Source of the DNA: an uncultured Psychrosphaera sp.
GTDB lineage: Bacteria > Pseudomonadota > Gammaproteobacteria > Enterobacterales > Alteromonadaceae
NCBI RefSeq assembly: GCF_947500655.1
Contig: NZ_CANMSK010000002.1
Span: 230,174 to 294,173, forward strand
Reading direction: 5' to 3'
DNA: 64,000 nucleotides
Under the pieces are notes generated by a model. That model did no database searches, had not been told where the DNA came from, and was given only the letters and a program-made list of their open reading frames with translations. A program made the position numbers and the translations under genes. Positions 25,231 through 35,362 of this stretch are shown piece by piece. Every line of letters begins with the position of its first letter. Within the stretch, counting starts at the first letter, position 1.

Positions 25231-27504
25231 TTAATTGTTAGATAGATACTGAGCGAGTACTTTAAGCAGCACATTTTGTTCAACTGGTTTTCCAATGTGA
25301 TCGTTAAACCCTTCAGCTTTATACTGGGCAACATCTTCGGACATTATGTTAGCCGTTAACGCAATAATAGGAATGGAAATGTTATTTTTTCTGAGTATTT
25401 TACAAGCTATCAGGCCATCCATTATTGGCATTTGTATATCCATTAATATCAAGTCGTAACTGTCTTTACTAACAGCATCTACGGCTTGTTGGCCATTTTC
25501 GACAACCGTAATATTAACACCCATAGTTTCTAGCATTTTTACCGCTATCATCTGATTAATTTTATTATCTTCAGCTAGCAATATTTTCTTTGCTTTTAAT
25601 AATCGAATATCTGGAAATTCAATGCCAGTTAAGTCTGATAAGACGGCTTGTTCCAGTGGTAAAAAAATGGATACTTCAGTGCCTTTATTAACGGCACTTT
25701 CCACTGTTATATTCCCGCCCATCATTTCTACTAATGAACGAGTGATTGAAAAGCCAAGGCCTGTTCCTCCATACTTTCTGGTGGTTGAGCTATCAGCTTG
25801 TTCAAAGCGACCAAATAAACGGGACATCATGTCCTCATTCATTCCAATGCCTGTGTCTGTAATGTTAATTAACAAACCACCATTGTTTTTTATCTCAATA
25901 GAAACTGTGCCACTTTCTGTAAATTTAATCGCATTAGATACCATATTTAATAATATTTGTTTAACTCTAACCGGATCACTACGCCAATATTTATGAATGT
26001 TATCTGATAGTTTTACACTAAATTCTAAGTTTTCTTTATTTGCTATTAATGATTTAACATCTTGTTTTAACGAATCAATTATTTTTACTAAATCAAAAGG
26101 AACATTAGAAATAGTTAATTTTCCGGCTTCTATTTTAGATAAGTCCAATATATCGTTAATTATCACCAGTAAGTTTTGAGTAGAAAACGATGCACTTTCA
26201 ATTAGATCGTGGGCTGACTTATCCAATTGCATTTGTTGTAATAATTGCAAAGAGCCAAATATGCCATTCATTGGCGTTCTTATTTCATGGCTCATATTAG
26301 CTAAAAATGTACTTTTAGCTTGATTAGCGCTGTTAACTTGTTCCATTGCTAAGTTCAATTCGTTATTTTTTTCTTTCACATTTTTAACATGATATTCCAA
26401 CAACTTATTGGTGTGATTTAACTCAAACGTTCGCTGTTTTACTCTTTCATTTAATTTTCTGTTTAGGTAAAAAAATACAGATAACAAGGTAAGTAATGCC
26501 ATCAAAATACTGCCAATAATCACAATTAATCTAGTGCTTATCCATGCTGTATTTTGTTTATATTCATCTAAGGTTAATCCTTTCAATTTACTGTTTAAAG
26601 GAGCCATATTAAGCTCTTTATAAATATCACTTATACGTTCAAATCTTTGGCTATGTATAGTGCCAATAGGTATTAAGCTAGGACTGATCAATCGCTTAAT
26701 ATTTTTCGCTTCTTCCAATAAATGTGTTTTATCTAAATTAGGGTTATATTTTGACAGGATCAAATCTATCGTTTCATTAATATGCTCAAGTGCATACAAC
26801 CAACCTTTTCGAGAGGCTTCACTAAATGCTTCAACTCGACTTAAATCATGCTCAATAACGTCTTCACTGGTAAATAGTAAATCACCATAAAAATCTATTC
26901 CATAACTGGCTGGGTCAAATAAAACAGTTTCTTTTCCCATGCCTCGATATAACAGCGGTTGATTAGTTAAATAAGAAGACATTACATCTGCTTCACCATC
27001 TAATAATGCCATATCATTATAGTTGTGAGGTACAAATGTATAGTCCTCCTCGGTGATCCCCATCATAAACAACATAGCTAATATGGAAGCATCATCTGCT
27101 CCACGCTGGAACATGATTTTTTTACCGACTAAATCTCCAGAGTTACGAATTTTACTAGTAGCTAATGCCATTAAAACGAGTGGATTATGTTGGAATATTG
27201 TAGAGGTAATAACGACGGGTTTATTCTGTAAACGCTGTAAAACAATACTTGAGTCTGCTACGGCAAAGGTTGCATTACCTTCCAACACACTTTCTATTAC
27301 TGAATAGTTGAAATCTTTTTCTTTGATTTTAACATCTAAACCTGCGTCTTTATAAAACCCTTGTTGTTGAGCTGCGTAATAACCAGCAAATTGAAATCCA
27401 TGTTTCCATTTTAATTGCAAAACAATAGGATCATCTAATTTCGCCATTACTGAACTAGTAAAAGTTAAGATGATCAAATAAACACAGATATTGATAAAAC
27501 GCAT
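25231..27504 (-). CDS. Hybrid sensor histidine kinase with NMT1/THI5-like periplasmic domain
   Basis: The 757-aa protein carries a signal peptide, then an NMT1/THI5-like solute-binding domain (about residues 22-305; [30 protein letters not shown]), one membrane helix (about 325-347), a coiled coil, HisKA with [16 protein letters not shown], HATPase ([28 protein letters not shown]), and a C-terminal receiver ([25 protein letters not shown]). The binding domain is of the type that recognises pyrimidine precursors or nitrate-like ligands, so the protein may sense a small molecule directly. No dedicated response regulator is adjacent; it is convergent with glrR. Confidence 0.9.
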   Translation of the reverse strand: MRFINICVYLIILTFTSSVMAKLDDPIVLQLKWKHGFQFAGYYAAQQQGFYKDAGLDVKIKEKDFNYSVIESVLEGNATFAVADSSIVLQRLQNKPVVITSTIFQHNPLVLMALATSKIRNSGDLVGKKIMFQRGADDASILAMLFMMGITEEDYTFVPHNYNDMALLDGEADVMSSYLTNQPLLYRGMGKETVLFDPASYGIDFYGDLLFTSEDVIEHDLSRVEAFSEASRKGWLYALEHINETIDLILSKYNPNLDKTHLLEEAKNIKRLISPSLIPIGTIHSQRFERISDIYKELNMAPLNSKLKGLTLDEYKQNTAWISTRLIVIIGSILMALLTLLSVFFYLNRKLNERVKQRTFELNHTNKLLEYHVKNVKEKNNELNLAMEQVNSANQAKSTFLANMSHEIRTPMNGIFGSLQLLQQMQLDKSAHDLIESASFSTQNLLVIINDILDLSKIEAGKLTISNVPFDLVKIIDSLKQDVKSLIANKENLEFSVKLSDNIHKYWRSDPVRVKQILLNMVSNAIKFTESGTVSIEIKNNGGLLINITDTGIGMNEDMMSRLFGRFEQADSSTTRKYGGTGLGFSITRSLVEMMGGNITVESAVNKGTEVSIFLPLEQAVLSDLTGIEFPDIRLLKAKKILLAEDNKINQMIAVKMLETMGVNITVVENGQQAVDAVSKDSYDLILMDIQMPIMDGLIACKILRKNNISIPIIALTANIMSEDVAQYKAEGFNDHIGKPVEQNVLLKVLAQYLSNN

Positions 27505-27625
27505 ATTATGATTTCTGCTTAAATTGAATGGGAGCTAAAAACTGAAGGCTCTTTTAATTAAAGTGAGTACGATAAATACCATAATAAACACTTTCACATA
27601 AAGTATTTATTAATAAACTAGAAGA

Positions 27626-27657
27626 AAAAACGAGCCAAAATGCTCGTTTTCTTTTTC
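27626..27657 (-). terminator. Terminator of trhO
   Basis: On the minus strand AACGAGC-ATTTTG-GCTCGTT is followed by TTTTCTTC. It lies 26 bases after the trhO stop. Confidence 0.83.
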
Positions 27658-27682
27658 ACGTAGGACTGACTTACAAAAAGAC

Positions 27683-28669
27683 TTATTTTTGTTTTGCGCG
27701 AGCCTGTTCTTTACGTTGTTTTTTCTCTTGCTGGCGCTTCAATAACGCTTCTGTTGCGTCAGAACCTATATGTTCTTCACCACGTTCATGAGCTAAATCA
27801 ATTTGCTTTTGACGCTCAGCAAAGCGTGCACGTTGTTCATCCGTTACCGAATCTACACAATGCGGACAAGAAATCCCTTTTACATAATGCTCTGACTGCA
27901 TTTCTTCTTGAGTGATAGGCATACGACAAGCGTGACATTGGTCGTATTTACCTTTTTCTAAGCTGTGATCTACCGCTACGCGATTATCAAATACAAAGCA
28001 GTCACCTTCCCACATGGTGTCTTGTTCTGGTACTTCTTCTAGGTATTTAAGAATGCCGCCTTCAAGGTGATACACCTCTTCAAAACCTTGCTCTTTCATG
28101 TAAGCCGTAGATTTTTCACAGCGAATTCCGCCGGTACAAAACATTGCAACTTTTTTGTTTTTAGCCGGATCTAAGTTTTTAGCAACGTATTCTGGGAATT
28201 CTCTAAAGGTTTCTGTTTTTGGATTAACCGCACCTTGGAATGTGCCAATTTGGATTTCGTAATCGTTACGAGTATCAACCAAAATTACATCTGGGTCGGA
28301 GATAAGCGCATTCCAGTCTTTTGGTTTTACGTAAGTACCCACTACCTGCAAAGGATCTATTCCTTCAACACCCATAGTCACAATTTCTTTTTTCAGTTTC
28401 ACTTTAGTACGGTAAAACGGCATGGTGTCGTCAAAGCTTTCTTTGTGAGAAATACCCGCTAAACGTGGGTCTTGTTGTAACCAAGTTAATACTGAATCAA
28501 TCCCTTCACGAGAACCTGCAACAGTACCGTTAATGCCTTCTTCAGCTAATAACAAGGTACCTTTAACCTGATTGTCTTCCAATGTTTGTTGTAATGGTTG
28601 ACGTAATTCTTGATAATTTTCTAAGCGCACAAACTTATACATTGCGCACACTACTACTTGTGATGACAT
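27683..28669 (-). CDS. trhO: tRNA uridine(34) hydroxylase, rhodanese family (TrhO/YceA)
   Basis: The start is taken at ATG 28669 ([20 protein letters not shown]), preceded by GAGGAAGAC; the longer frame to 28711 has no RBS. The 328-aa product has an N-terminal UPF0176 domain ([16 protein letters not shown]) and a central rhodanese domain with the catalytic loop [13 protein letters not shown] Cys-rich segment (CHACRMPI and CPHC) and a charged tail follow. TrhO makes 5-hydroxyuridine at the wobble position of some tRNAs using oxygen. Confidence 0.93.
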   Translation of the reverse strand: MSSQVVVCAMYKFVRLENYQELRQPLQQTLEDNQVKGTLLLAEEGINGTVAGSREGIDSVLTWLQQDPRLAGISHKESFDDTMPFYRTKVKLKKEIVTMGVEGIDPLQVVGTYVKPKDWNALISDPDVILVDTRNDYEIQIGTFQGAVNPKTETFREFPEYVAKNLDPAKNKKVAMFCTGGIRCEKSTAYMKEQGFEEVYHLEGGILKYLEEVPEQDTMWEGDCFVFDNRVAVDHSLEKGKYDQCHACRMPITQEEMQSEHYVKGISCPHCVDSVTDEQRARFAERQKQIDLAHERGEEHIGSDATEALLKRQQEKKQRKEQARAKQK

Positions 28670-28911
28670 ATTGTCTTCCTCTTTGCCCCCTGAGTCGTAA
28701 ACCCAGAGCATTGCGGATAAATTAAGTGCGGCATTATACGGAGTTTGTGTGATAAATAAACGGCAAGGTTAAACAGAATGGAAAATTATTGATATTGCTC
28801 AATATAAAAGTTCTACTTTACTTCTTTAGCACACGAAATTACATTTTTACTAATAGGTTTATAGCAATAGAAGTCTTTATCAAGATTATCAACCTTTAAC
28901 TTTTTCTCCAT

Positions 28912-28941
28912 TTCACTTTGTTAAATATTATTTTTTATAAA
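28912..28941 (+). promoter_or_regulatory. Sigma-70-like promoter before the candidate sRNA
   Basis: TTCACT (28912-28917), an 18-base spacer and TATAAA (28936-28941) give a plausible promoter with a start near 28948, exactly at the first TGGA hairpin. No GacA/UvrY-type upstream palindrome was recognised. Confidence 0.55.
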
Positions 28942-28947
28942 GTTTGA

Positions 28948-29106
28948 AGCATGGATGCTGAGAAAGGACTTGTTCACATCATGGATGATGGGATGCCCTG
29001 AATACAGGGATGTAATATTTAGGGCGCACATCATGGATGATGGGATGTCATCAAACATGGATGTTTTATTTGATGACCAAAGGACGACTATTCAGTCCGT
29101 TTTTTA
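28948..29106 (+). ncRNA. Candidate CsrA-sequestering small RNA (CsrB/RsmY-like)
   Basis: The roughly 160-base RNA is predicted from five features. (1) The promoter is at 28912-28941. (2) TGGA-tetraloop hairpins: AGCA-TGGA-TGCT (28948-28959), ATCA-TGGA-TGAT twice (28978-28989 and 29030-29041), and AAACA-TGGA-TGTTT (29053-29066) inside an outer stem GTCATCA/TGATGAC. The stems differ while the loops are the same. (3) ATACAGGGATGT (29002-29013) matches the CsrA SELEX consensus RUACARGGAUGU at all 12 positions, in a CCCTG/CAGGG hairpin. (4) There are nine GGA motifs in about 160 bases. (5) A terminator follows: GGAC-GTCC at 29082-29098, then six T. There is no ORF. It could instead be a cluster of a dispersed repeat; csrA is not in the window. 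Confidence 0.68.
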
Positions 29107-29107
29107 G

Positions 29108-29231
29108 CTACATGGATGTAGTAACTTAAGCTTTGTCTGGAACAAAAAGCTTGGTAAACAAAAATAACTATTTAATGAAGTTTGGATTTTGTTTGGAAGC
29201 GGCGCTCTGTTTCATTATAAGAGCGCCTACC
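29108..29231 (+). repeat. Further GGA hairpins and strong terminator after the sRNA
   Basis: CTACA-TGGA-TGTAG (29108-29121) is a fifth TGGA hairpin just past the first terminator. AAGCTTTGT/ACAAAAAGCTT (29128-29152) has CTGGA in its loop. GGCGCTC (29201-29207) pairs with GAGCGCC (29221-29227), followed by TACCTTTTTT, a second terminator. The RNA may therefore extend to about 29235 when the first terminator is read through. Confidence 0.6.
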
Positions 29232-29331
29232 TTTTTTGGCTGTTGAAAAAAGGTATGACCGCCGAAGGTGAAACCGTCTTTAATCTTTTAAAGTAAAAAC
29301 TAAGCGCATTACTTAGTGGTTAAATATATTT

Positions 29332-29357
29332 AAACAGAGCCATTATTGGCTCTGTTT
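29332..29357 (-). terminator. Terminator of the lipoprotein/metalloprotease operon
   Basis: AAACAGAGCC-ATTATT-GGCTCTGTTT is a 10-bp stem 23 bases after the minus-strand gene ending at 29380. Confidence 0.78.
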
Positions 29358-29379
29358 AATATTCAAAAAAGGTTACTAA

Positions 29380-29952
29380 CTACTGAATAATTTCTTCATT
29401 TGCTGGCAATACAACAGGAGCACCAAAGGTTGTTTCACTATCACCCGTCTGCTTAACACTTCCTTTTTTAGTTTTTACTGGTGTGCTTTTACTGCTTTTT
29501 TCTTCCTCGCCAACTTGGACTATTAAGGTCAAAGCTCGGCTGCTTTTCATGCCATTACTTTGCGTTGTTACAACTGCATATACATAATAACGGCCAGCTT
29601 CAGTTGCGATTACTTCAAATGGAAACGTCATGTTTCCTTTTGATAACGTAGCATTTATATCTGTTGTACCAGAAACGATAGAAAGGCCATCGGAAGAAGA
29701 AACCGTTGCGGTCATTTCACCTGAGCTATATTTACTATTAATAGCAAGGTCGATTGAGTATTGAACTCCAGCTTCAGCTAAAGTTACTTTGCTATTAACT
29801 AAAGAAACGGCAGATCCTTGTTTTTGATACGTTGTCGTATTTTTTGTATAACTGGCAGCAGAAATAACATTACTAACGGTTGATTCACTCTGACAACCAG
29901 AAACAGCCAAAGCAACTAAACCACTTAGACATAACATTGTTAATTTTTTCAT
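29380..29952 (-). CDS. Hypothetical lipoprotein linked to a metalloprotease
   Basis: The 190-aa protein has a signal peptide with lipobox (LVALAVSGCQS; Cys at residue 20). The remainder is Ser/Thr-rich and beta-rich (alternating short hydrophobic strands such as YSIDLAINSKYSSGEMTATVSS and GRYYVYAVVTTQS), resembling a small immunoglobulin-like or adhesion-type domain, with a Lys/Thr-rich tail. No family recognised. It starts 12 bases after the upstream metalloprotease-like gene and is probably co-transcribed with it. Confidence 0.72.
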   Translation of the reverse strand: MKKLTMLCLSGLVALAVSGCQSESTVSNVISAASYTKNTTTYQKQGSAVSLVNSKVTLAEAGVQYSIDLAINSKYSSGEMTATVSSSDGLSIVSGTTDINATLSKGNMTFPFEVIATEAGRYYVYAVVTTQSNGMKSSRALTLIVQVGEEEKSSKSTPVKTKKGSVKQTGDSETTFGAPVVLPANEEIIQ

Positions 29953-29964
29953 AAATAATACCTT

Positions 29965-31668
29965 TTAAGAATTTGTTACTGTGACGTTAAAACACGCTGT
30001 ACCGTTAACTTCAGACTCATCATCATCAACATTGGAATAATCATAAACTTCTAATATATATTCATCTTCCTCTAGACTTACAGTGCTAGTCTCGCTTCCT
30101 ACTTCTAAAGAACCACCATTTCCAGAGGTTCCTCCATTTATCCCTCCAGCAACCTCACCATTTAAATACAGAACAAAATCAGGATCAGAGTTTGCTTCTA
30201 ATATATCGTTGCCAGTAGCAACAAAATCAGCGGTAATGATATAACTGCCTGCAGTTGTTATATCTAAGCGTAAAAACTGACGAGTGCCTAAACCATTATA
30301 TTCTTGCGAATCAGCATGACTACATAATTTTACAGGAAGAGCGTCAGCTGAAATTGATTTATAAACATCTAAGTTACTCTCTACTTCTGCATTATGCGTT
30401 TCATCTGTGCCAAATTTATCGGTTATAGGGTCAATACCATAATTAGTATCAAATGTTTGACCTTCCACTAAAGTATCAATTGCAGTCTCAGATGTAGGAT
30501 TTAATGTTTTAACTTCATCAATAAGAGAAAAAATACTGGTCATGCTTGTTTGGTTTATATAATCAGAACTTGTCATCGCTTGGTAAATACCGGCAAAGCC
30601 AAGTGCTACCGTATCACCTTCATCTTCGTCCGCATCATAAATGTCGTATAAAATAGCTTGAACAGAGCCTTCACTATACCAACCCGGATTAGTGTTACTA
30701 TTATCATCAACGTCTAATATAAATCCTAAACCTTGTTGAGCACCGCTGGTGTCACTATAAATTGGGTCGTCGGATACCATGCCAGAAAAAGCATTACCAA
30801 AGCCTTCGCCTAAAGCAACTCGCATATCCAGGATATTATCCAAACTGTGTGCACCACCAATACTGTCTGAGCGAGATAAATTGTCTTCAAAATAATGACC
30901 TAACTCATGGATAATAACGTGGTCATCAAATTCATCCGTGTCTACATCCTCTTTACCCAAAATATACAATTGGTCGCCTGAGTAAAAGCTGGTGCCTATC
31001 TCTCCATCTGAAAGCTCTCCAGATGCCGTGCTATTGTCTTTGCTCCAAAAAATATCAACATCATCCATGTTAACGTTAGAGTCGACAGCAACAATTTTCA
31101 TGACAACGTCATAAGCGGTATCTAAAATAGCAAATGGAGCAGAGGCTCTTGTGCCTGAATACGAACTGCCATCCCATCCAGTTGTTGCAGTCAAATTGCG
31201 TATAGAGTCAGCTGAAGTATCAGAGCTGCTAAGGGAGCCTTGCAAAAGGTATAAACCACCGTCATTTGTATTATCCCTAATCTCAATATCCCATTTAGCC
31301 GTTGCGTCACTTAAAGTCTGAGCTTTAACACTAATTTGCACAGCAGAGTCTTGGGGTACCGTAACTGAGTAAGTACCTTCATCGGATGTTGTACTGGTTG
31401 CGACAACATCGCCAGCTCCATCCAACGCTTCAACAACCGCACCACGAACTGGCAGTGTTATAATATTGTCGTAATCTAAACCATAAGTTGAGGTAGAAAA
31501 AGGGACTCGTTCATACTGAATAGTTCCGGTGATATTAATGGTTTCAGTACTATTAACATCTGGCGTATCATCTTCCGTAGGAGTTGAGTCGCTTTTAGAG
31601 CAAGCGCCTAAAAAAATCGACACTATACATACAATTAAGTATCTCTTTTTTGATAATGTTTTTTTCAT
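29965..31668 (-). CDS. Putative zinc-metalloprotease lipoprotein
   Basis: The 567-aa protein has a signal peptide and lipobox (SIFLGACSKSD; Cys about residue 23). It is followed by a carboxypeptidase-regulatory/CnaB-like beta domain (about 45-135; GAVVEALDGAGDVVATSTTSDEGTYSVTVP) and then a zincin-like region whose HELGHYFED (about residue 255) provides an HExxH zinc site with catalytic Glu. A C-terminal beta domain (from about 455, RQFLRLDITTAGSYIITADF) resembles a pre-peptidase C-terminal domain. It is probably surface-anchored; substrate unknown. The third zinc ligand could not be assigned by eye. Confidence 0.78.
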   Translation of the reverse strand: MKKTLSKKRYLIVCIVSIFLGACSKSDSTPTEDDTPDVNSTETINITGTIQYERVPFSTSTYGLDYDNIITLPVRGAVVEALDGAGDVVATSTTSDEGTYSVTVPQDSAVQISVKAQTLSDATAKWDIEIRDNTNDGGLYLLQGSLSSSDTSADSIRNLTATTGWDGSSYSGTRASAPFAILDTAYDVVMKIVAVDSNVNMDDVDIFWSKDNSTASGELSDGEIGTSFYSGDQLYILGKEDVDTDEFDDHVIIHELGHYFEDNLSRSDSIGGAHSLDNILDMRVALGEGFGNAFSGMVSDDPIYSDTSGAQQGLGFILDVDDNSNTNPGWYSEGSVQAILYDIYDADEDEGDTVALGFAGIYQAMTSSDYINQTSMTSIFSLIDEVKTLNPTSETAIDTLVEGQTFDTNYGIDPITDKFGTDETHNAEVESNLDVYKSISADALPVKLCSHADSQEYNGLGTRQFLRLDITTAGSYIITADFVATGNDILEANSDPDFVLYLNGEVAGGINGGTSGNGGSLEVGSETSTVSLEEDEYILEVYDYSNVDDDESEVNGTACFNVTVTNS

Positions 31669-31917
31669 AAATAATTACTCACTTCTTATTCAAATACTGG
31701 ATGGTTAAATTACGTAATACTAGGGCTACTTATTTCACGCATTCTGTATCTTTCATACTTTGCAATGAAGTGAAGTCAACAGAGACAACATCCACTGAAT
31801 AAAACCGAGGTTCGAATTTACAACGTTTTCTACAAAAAGAGTATTAATTAATGGCATTAAGCAGTAAATCTTAAATTATATTCAATTTTAAGATGACCAA
31901 TAACTACGGTTGCTAAA

Positions 31918-33444
31918 TCATAAAAAATTAAGCTCAATACCCACTCGCGCTAGTTTTTCTTGTTCTGCGGTTAAGTTAATTTCAATGATCGGTCGCAGTG
32001 ACAACCAATTGGGGGGGAACTGTAGTGATATTTCATTATCCGCTACGGTTGCAGTAAATTCAGGTAAAAAGTCTTGCTGACGCTTAATGTTTAACAACAC
32101 ACTTAAGCGCAACAATATAATGCAATGTAGAACATCTTTAGTACTAAATTGGCTGAATAGCGGAATTTCTTCTAACCGAACCCTTTTACGGTGAAAGCGA
32201 GTAAGTGTTGCCAAAAACTGTTGCTCTTCTGCATTAAAGCCAGGTAAGTCGGAATTACTTAATATGTAATGCGAATGTTTATGCACACCCGTTGAACTCA
32301 CATGCAAACCAATCTCATGTAATAACGCAGACCAACCTAACAATTGTTTTAAACCGCTGCTTTTTAACTGCCAATCTTTTTTAACAGCTTTAAATAATCT
32401 AAATGCAGTATTAAGGACTAAATTAGCTTGAACCGTGTCGATATCGTAACGAGTCGCCAAGCTTTGTACTGAACGTTCTTGTACGTTGGTATGAGTGAGT
32501 GAGTCTTCCATCTCATAAATAACCCCCTCACGTAATGCAGCTTGAGCAAATGACATTGTATCAATTTCAAACTGTTTAAAAATGGCAATAAGAATAGCTA
32601 AACCCGCAGGAATTAATTGTCTTCTGTCTTCGTTAACATCACCTAAATCCAGTAGTTCCATATCTTCAATAGCGATTAATTTTTCCATTAACGCTTCTAG
32701 TTGAATTAATGACAAAGCGCCTTCAGCTGAGTTTTTATTAACTATCGCCACAATACTTTCAATGGTGCCAGATGTGCCAATACACTGCTGCCAACCTTGT
32801 TTAATATATTTATTTTCGATAAGAGCTAATTGTTGCTGAGCATGAACAATAGCCTTGTTAACCATTTTGCGTTTAACTTTGTCTTGATTAAAAAACATCT
32901 GTTTAAAGCTGACACAACCAATATCAATACTGCGTAATAAAAGAGGTTCAAATTGCTCGCCAAGAGAAAACTCTGTTGAACCACCGCCAATGTCGATAAC
33001 TAAGGTTTTCCCGTCTAGCGTTTCCGTATGTGCAACACCATTGTAAATAAGACGCGCTTCTTCTTGGCCAGAAATAATCTCGATTGGGTAAGGTAATATT
33101 TTTTTTGCGGCTTTAATAAAGGCTAAAGCATTTTTGGCTTTTCTAAGTGTGTAAGTTGCTACAATGCGTACCGTTTCTGGTTCAAAACCTTCTAGGCTAT
33201 GTTGGATGATCTCAAGTGCTTCCAGTCCGCGATCAATAGCCTCTTGCGACAGGTGATGATCTTTGGATAAACCATCAGCTAAATGCACTTTGATTTTGGT
33301 TTTATGCAAAATTTGCACAGTATTAGAGATAACTCGGGCAACCACTAAATGAAAACTATTAGAGCCTATATCGAGTACTGCTATTTTGGTCGAGTCTGCA
33401 CTTTCAATGCTATCTAACGTTTTGGTGATCAAGTTGGCTTGCAA
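31918..33444 (-). CDS. ppx: Exopolyphosphatase/GppA-family phosphatase
   Basis: The 508-aa protein has the Ppx/GppA ASKHA fold: VLDIGSNSFHLVVARV (about residues 19-34), IRIVATYTLRKAKN-type loop, VIDIGGGSTEFSLGE, and a C-terminal HD-like domain (LLHEIGLHVSSTGVHKHSHYILSNSDLPGF). Ppx removes terminal phosphates from polyphosphate; GppA acts on pppGpp. Length and the C-terminal domain fit both, and the name Ppx is preferred because ppk lies 5 kb away. It follows the OlsF-like gene on the same strand by 157 bases. Confidence 0.88.
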   Translation of the reverse strand: MQANLITKTLDSIESADSTKIAVLDIGSNSFHLVVARVISNTVQILHKTKIKVHLADGLSKDHHLSQEAIDRGLEALEIIQHSLEGFEPETVRIVATYTLRKAKNALAFIKAAKKILPYPIEIISGQEEARLIYNGVAHTETLDGKTLVIDIGGGSTEFSLGEQFEPLLLRSIDIGCVSFKQMFFNQDKVKRKMVNKAIVHAQQQLALIENKYIKQGWQQCIGTSGTIESIVAIVNKNSAEGALSLIQLEALMEKLIAIEDMELLDLGDVNEDRRQLIPAGLAILIAIFKQFEIDTMSFAQAALREGVIYEMEDSLTHTNVQERSVQSLATRYDIDTVQANLVLNTAFRLFKAVKKDWQLKSSGLKQLLGWSALLHEIGLHVSSTGVHKHSHYILSNSDLPGFNAEEQQFLATLTRFHRKRVRLEEIPLFSQFSTKDVLHCIILLRLSVLLNIKRQQDFLPEFTATVADNEISLQFPPNWLSLRPIIEINLTAEQEKLARVGIELNFL

Positions 33445-33601
33445 GTTTGTATTAACCTCTAACGGTGCTTGAGTATGATTTAAGTCTAGCGTTGATTCTA
33501 AGGATTACTTAATATTTATGGCGCTAACTTTATCACCGTATTGGCTGAACTGCCGCAAATTATTTATAGTCTTTGGAAAAAGAGGTTCTACTTTTGCTCG
33601 T

Positions 33602-35314
33602 TTAAGTTCTTTCCTCCAAATAACGCTGTCTTTTGGCCTCTTTAAATTTACTAATTTCAGTGATCATAAATCCGTCAATGCAATCGCAAAAATCTGGGTC
33701 CACATTAAATGCGGTAAATATAGTACCGCCAGGTTCACATAATTCTGAATACTGTTTATACAAAGTAGGCACAAGGGCATTGTGCTTTTTAAGTTCAGTT
33801 TTAAGTAGTTTAAACTCGTTTTCGTAATCGTCACCGGTAAAGTGAATACCGTCTTGATCTGTCATTTCAAATGGACGCTTGGCAATGACAACATTATTAC
33901 TCTGACCAAAATAGGTTTTATAAAACCTAACTAAAGACGATTTGGCGTCTTGGTTTAAGTCGTTACTCATGGTGACAGACCCAACAAGATATTTGATTTC
34001 AGGATGTTGTCTAAGGTAAGCACCAATACCTTGCCATAAATAATCTAAGCCGCGCTTTCCCCAAAACTCTGGTTGCACAAAACTACGTCCAAGTTCCAAA
34101 CCATAGTTTTGTACCTTGGATGTTAAATGCGTTAAATCAAATAAGGTTTCGCTGTATAACTTATTTAGCCCGCTATTTTGTTTCATTTTGGCTATAGGGA
34201 CTAAACGGTAAGCACCTATAATTTCATACTGTTCGTTATCCCACAGGACTATGTGATCGTAGTAATTGTCGAACTTGTCTAAGTCTCTTTTGTGACCGCT
34301 GCCTTCACCTACTTTTCTAAAGGTGTATTCACGTAAGCGGCCAATTTCACGCATAACCGCTGAGTCTTTCTTGTGTTGGTAACAATAAATGCGTTTGCCG
34401 TCATTGGTTTGTCCAAGCAATTCACACTCTTTTAATTCTTTGGTGAGTATTTTTCTGTCTTCTGGGTGAGCAACACTTTCCACTAGCGGTTTAAATTCTG
34501 TTTGATATTTTTTCTTAGCTAATGAGTAAACCTGTTTTTTGAATAACTTTTTAAGATTTTTACGATCAATTTGTAAGTCGTTATAGGTTTTGTGCTCAAT
34601 AGCTTGACCTATACGTATGCGAATATCTTGATTGCGCTGTTTAAACATTTCATCTATTAACCACAAGGTAGAAAGCGGTTTAGCTAACAAAGATAACGCA
34701 TAAAAGAACAGGGAGTTTTTACCGTCAATATGAATAGGAACAATGGGTGCTTTAGCTTGTTTAGCAAAGTTTAAAAAGCCGTTTCGCCACTTGCCATCTT
34801 TTATCCCTTTAACCCCTAAACGAGATACTTCACCAGCTGGAAATATCAATAACGCGCCACCGGCTGAAATATGCTTTTCAATGGCTTTCATATTAGATTT
34901 TGGGGTATTACCCGCCATGTTATTTACTGGTAGCAATAATGGACGTAATGGTTTTATTGACCAAAGCAGTTCGTTAGCAACTATCTTTACGTCTGGGCGA
35001 ATGTCGGTGCAGAGTTTTAATAATGCTAAACCGTCTAAGCTACCAATTGGGTGATTAGCAATAGCGACCACAGATCCTGTGTAAGGGAAGTTCGCTTTTT
35101 CTCGGTCGTTAACTAGGTAATCAAATTCAAAATAATCTAATACTTTTTCTACAAAATCCACACCTTGTAAGTCGGGGTAGTTTTTCCCAAACTCTTTCAT
35201 TTCTGACTCATGAAATAAGTATTTAAGTAAACGCAGTGCAGACGATTTAATAAGAGGATTGCCTGAGTCGATTTTTGGTAGTCGCTCTGCCACTATATTT
35301 TCAACTGAGATCAC
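33602..35314 (-). CDS. olsF: Bifunctional acyltransferase, OlsF-like ornithine-lipid synthase
   Basis: The 570-aa protein joins two acyltransferases. The N-terminal half (about residues 80-240) has PlsC-type motifs, IANHPIGSLDGLALL (HX4D) and LIFPAGEVSR (the F-P-x-G-x-x-S motif). The C-terminal half (about 280-520) has the OlsB/hemolysin-like GNAT segments LREYTFRKVGEGSG, LDKFDNYYDHIVLWD, and ELGRSFVQPEFWGKRGLDYLWQGIG. This domain order matches OlsF, which makes the N-acyl and then the O-acyl bond of ornithine lipids. A four-repeat Pho box upstream fits phosphate-free lipids made under phosphate limitation. Named from architecture, not from a search. Confidence 0.8.
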   Translation of the reverse strand: MISVENIVAERLPKIDSGNPLIKSSALRLLKYLFHESEMKEFGKNYPDLQGVDFVEKVLDYFEFDYLVNDREKANFPYTGSVVAIANHPIGSLDGLALLKLCTDIRPDVKIVANELLWSIKPLRPLLLPVNNMAGNTPKSNMKAIEKHISAGGALLIFPAGEVSRLGVKGIKDGKWRNGFLNFAKQAKAPIVPIHIDGKNSLFFYALSLLAKPLSTLWLIDEMFKQRNQDIRIRIGQAIEHKTYNDLQIDRKNLKKLFKKQVYSLAKKKYQTEFKPLVESVAHPEDRKILTKELKECELLGQTNDGKRIYCYQHKKDSAVMREIGRLREYTFRKVGEGSGHKRDLDKFDNYYDHIVLWDNEQYEIIGAYRLVPIAKMKQNSGLNKLYSETLFDLTHLTSKVQNYGLELGRSFVQPEFWGKRGLDYLWQGIGAYLRQHPEIKYLVGSVTMSNDLNQDAKSSLVRFYKTYFGQSNNVVIAKRPFEMTDQDGIHFTGDDYENEFKLLKTELKKHNALVPTLYKQYSELCEPGGTIFTAFNVDPDFCDCIDGFMITEISKFKEAKRQRYLEERT

Positions 35315-35362
35315 AAGTCACCATCAAGGTATGTAAAAGTGATGTGAGGATATTCCAGTAAG

